Assembly (NCBI GenBank): GCA_026416755.1
Contig: JAOAEP010000073.1
Coordinates: forward strand, 1-5,952
Length of the DNA stretch: 5,952 nt
From: a bacterium
Lineage (GTDB): Bacteria > Ratteibacteria > UBA8468 > B48-G9 > JAFGKM01
Reading direction: 5' to 3'
The notes under the pieces: generated by a model
Databases searched by the model: none
Seen by the model: only the letters and a program-made list of their open reading frames with translations
What the model was told of the DNA's origin: nothing
Translations under genes and position numbers: made by a program
Shown here: in pieces, positions 5,559-5,952 of the stretch
How the letters are laid out: each line of letters starts with the position of its first letter
How positions within the stretch are numbered: position 1 is the stretch's first letter

Positions 5559-5567
5559 CGGCAAAAG
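5559..5567 (+). repeat. Direct repeat CGGCAAAAG, copy 1
   Basis: This exact 9-bp sequence recurs at 5672-5680, 113 bp downstream. The two copies flank the two hairpins in the gap. Copy 1 is also part of CCCACGGCAAA (5555-5565), the exact reverse complement of 5469-5479 in the tRNA. Confidence 0.4.
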
Positions 5568-5604
5568 GGGTTATAGGGGAAAGAAATGTCCCCTATGCCT
5601 TTTG
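5562..5604 (+). terminator. Two-part hairpin followed by T-rich tail, likely tRNA terminator
   Basis: The inner stem ATAGGGGA (5573-5580) pairs perfectly with TCCCCTAT (5589-5596) around an 8-nt loop. An outer stem CAAAAGG (5562-5568) pairs with CCTTTTG (5598-5604), with GGTT opposite a single G as internal bulge. TTTT follows at 5605-5608. The position about 60 nt after tRNA-Leu and the T-rich 3' side suit an intrinsic terminator. The long two-part stem could instead be a structured RNA element or part of a dispersed repeat. Confidence 0.45.
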
Positions 5605-5690
5605 TTTTGGGAAATTTAAGAAGGAGGAAACTTTTTATTTTGAGATTAGCGGTAGGGTTTAGTTTCCCTGCCGGCAAAAGAGAGATTTAA
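5586..5690 (+). CDS. Doubtful 34-codon ORF in the tRNA-GH130 gap
   Basis: An ATG at 5586, in the loop of the hairpin, opens a 34-residue frame beginning MSPMPFVLGNLRRRKLF and ending FPAGKREI at a TAA. The peptide has a basic stretch (RRRK) followed by a hydrophobic segment (about residues 16-27). A purine run AGGGGAAAG just upstream could act as a weak SD but sits in the hairpin stem. The 3' half runs through sequence resembling the end of tRNA-Leu, and both hairpin arms fall inside or beside the frame. It is more likely a chance reading of structured DNA than a gene. I do not recognise the peptide. Confidence 0.15.
   Translation: MSPMPFVLGNLRRRKLFILRLAVGFSFPAGKREI
5650..5673 (+). other. Second hairpin, part of a tRNA-3'-end-like segment
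   Basis: CGGTAGGG (5650-5657) pairs with CCCTGCCG (5666-5673), with one T-G pair, around an 8-nt loop TTTAGTTT. No T tract follows, so it is not a terminator. The overlapping stretch 5653-5676 matches the T arm and acceptor 3' strand of the upstream tRNA-Leu at 18 of 24 positions with one gap. No matching tRNA 5' half is present, so it is not a working tRNA. Confidence 0.4.
5672..5680 (+). repeat. Direct repeat CGGCAAAAG, copy 2
   Basis: This is an exact copy of 5559-5567. It begins in the 3' arm of the second hairpin and ends the G+C-richer part of the gap. After it the sequence returns to AT-rich DNA leading to the GH130 start. Confidence 0.4.
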
Positions 5691-5704
5691 AATATTTATA
5701 AAAA

Positions 5705-5952
5705 ATGGAAGATTTTAGAAAGAAGATAAGGAAGATGTTGTTGTATGAAGGGAATTTTGATTGGGAAAAAGAGGGTGTTTTTAATCCCGGTGTTATAATT
5801 GAGGATAACCAAATTCATATTATTTATAGAGCAATAAGATGTGAAAATTATTCAAGGCTTGGATATTTAAAGTTGAAGATGGAGAAAGAAATTGAGAAAT
5901 ATGAATATCCTATTATATCTCCATCTGAAGTTTATGAAAAACAAGGAGTTGA
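5705..5952 (+). CDS. GH130-family glycoside phosphorylase/glycosidase, N-terminal 82 residues (runs off right edge)
   Basis: This is the start of a five-bladed beta-propeller GH130 enzyme. Members phosphorolyse beta-1,4- or beta-1,2-linked mannosides to mannose 1-phosphate, or in some branches hydrolyse them. The visible part shows FNPGV (26-30) in the first blade, IIYRA (39-43), SRLGY (50-54), and the approach KQGV (79-82) to the conserved GVEDPR block, which the window edge cuts. The order and spacing match the family. There is no signal peptide, which points to a cytoplasmic enzyme, usual for phosphorylases. An in-frame stop (5699-5701) lies just before the ATG at 5705. No clear SD precedes it; an ATG at 5735 with AAGGAAG upstream is an alternative but is spaced too closely. 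Its presence supports a mannoside or related oligosaccharide as one input to the neighbouring sugar enzymes. Subfamily cannot be decided from this fragment. Confidence 0.85.
   Translation, partial: MEDFRKKIRKMLLYEGNFDWEKEGVFNPGVIIEDNQIHIIYRAIRCENYSRLGYLKLKMEKEIEKYEYPIISPSEVYEKQGV

Noticed and set aside
5621..5627. Strong SD AAGGAGG in the tRNA-GH130 gap
   Set aside because: No ATG or GTG start lies within normal distance. The nearest in-frame TTG (5640) is 12 nt away and opens only 16 codons.
1..5952. CRISPR array, transposase, integrase, toxin-antitoxin pair or phage genes
   Set aside because: No regularly spaced repeats and no protein motifs of these systems were seen on either strand.

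Overview
The window is AT-rich bacterial DNA (roughly 30% G+C by eye). Genes have Shine-Dalgarno (SD) sites of the AAGGAGG type, promoters look like sigma-70 sites, and there is a two-subunit-type glycyl-tRNA synthetase alpha chain, which is a bacterial trait. No gene identifies the lineage. An uncultured, AT-rich, sugar-fermenting or glycan-degrading bacterium is the most the sequence supports.

Layout. Positions 1-468 (minus strand) hold the N-terminal part of an unrecognised Lys/Ile/Glu-rich protein that runs off the left edge. A regulatory gap (469-569) has a good promoter and a 19-bp palindrome around the SD site. Then come a Gfo/Idh/MocA-type NAD(P)-dependent sugar oxidoreductase (570-1589) and, 11 bp later, a xylose-isomerase-like TIM-barrel sugar isomerase/epimerase (1601-2365). 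A second promoter region with two small palindromes leads to another TIM-barrel isomerase/epimerase (2475-3440). A second Gfo/Idh/MocA oxidoreductase (3443-4492, minus strand) converges on it with only 2 bp between the stop codons. A 47-bp divergent gap with overlapping opposed promoters separates this from glyQ (4540-5397), which is followed not by glyS but by tRNA-Leu(GAG) (5420-5501). A 203-bp intergenic stretch follows with two hairpins, a 9-bp direct repeat, a tRNA-like fragment and a doubtful 34-codon ORF. The start of a GH130-type glycoside phosphorylase/glycosidase (5705 onward) runs off the right edge.

How the genes may work together. Two oxidoreductases, two TIM-barrel isomerase/epimerases and a GH130 enzyme in under 6 kb suggest carbohydrate catabolism. 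One possibility is oxidation of a sugar or glycoside to a keto-sugar, followed by epimerisation, isomerisation or elimination, as in the E. coli YcjS/YcjR pair. Substrates cannot be read from the sequence. GlyQ and the tRNA are translation genes embedded in this block.

The least ordinary parts are the control region at 498-567, the opposed promoters at 4503-4557, the absence of glyS beside glyQ, and the tRNA-related sequence downstream of tRNA-Leu. No CRISPR array, transposase or clearly new multi-gene system is visible.
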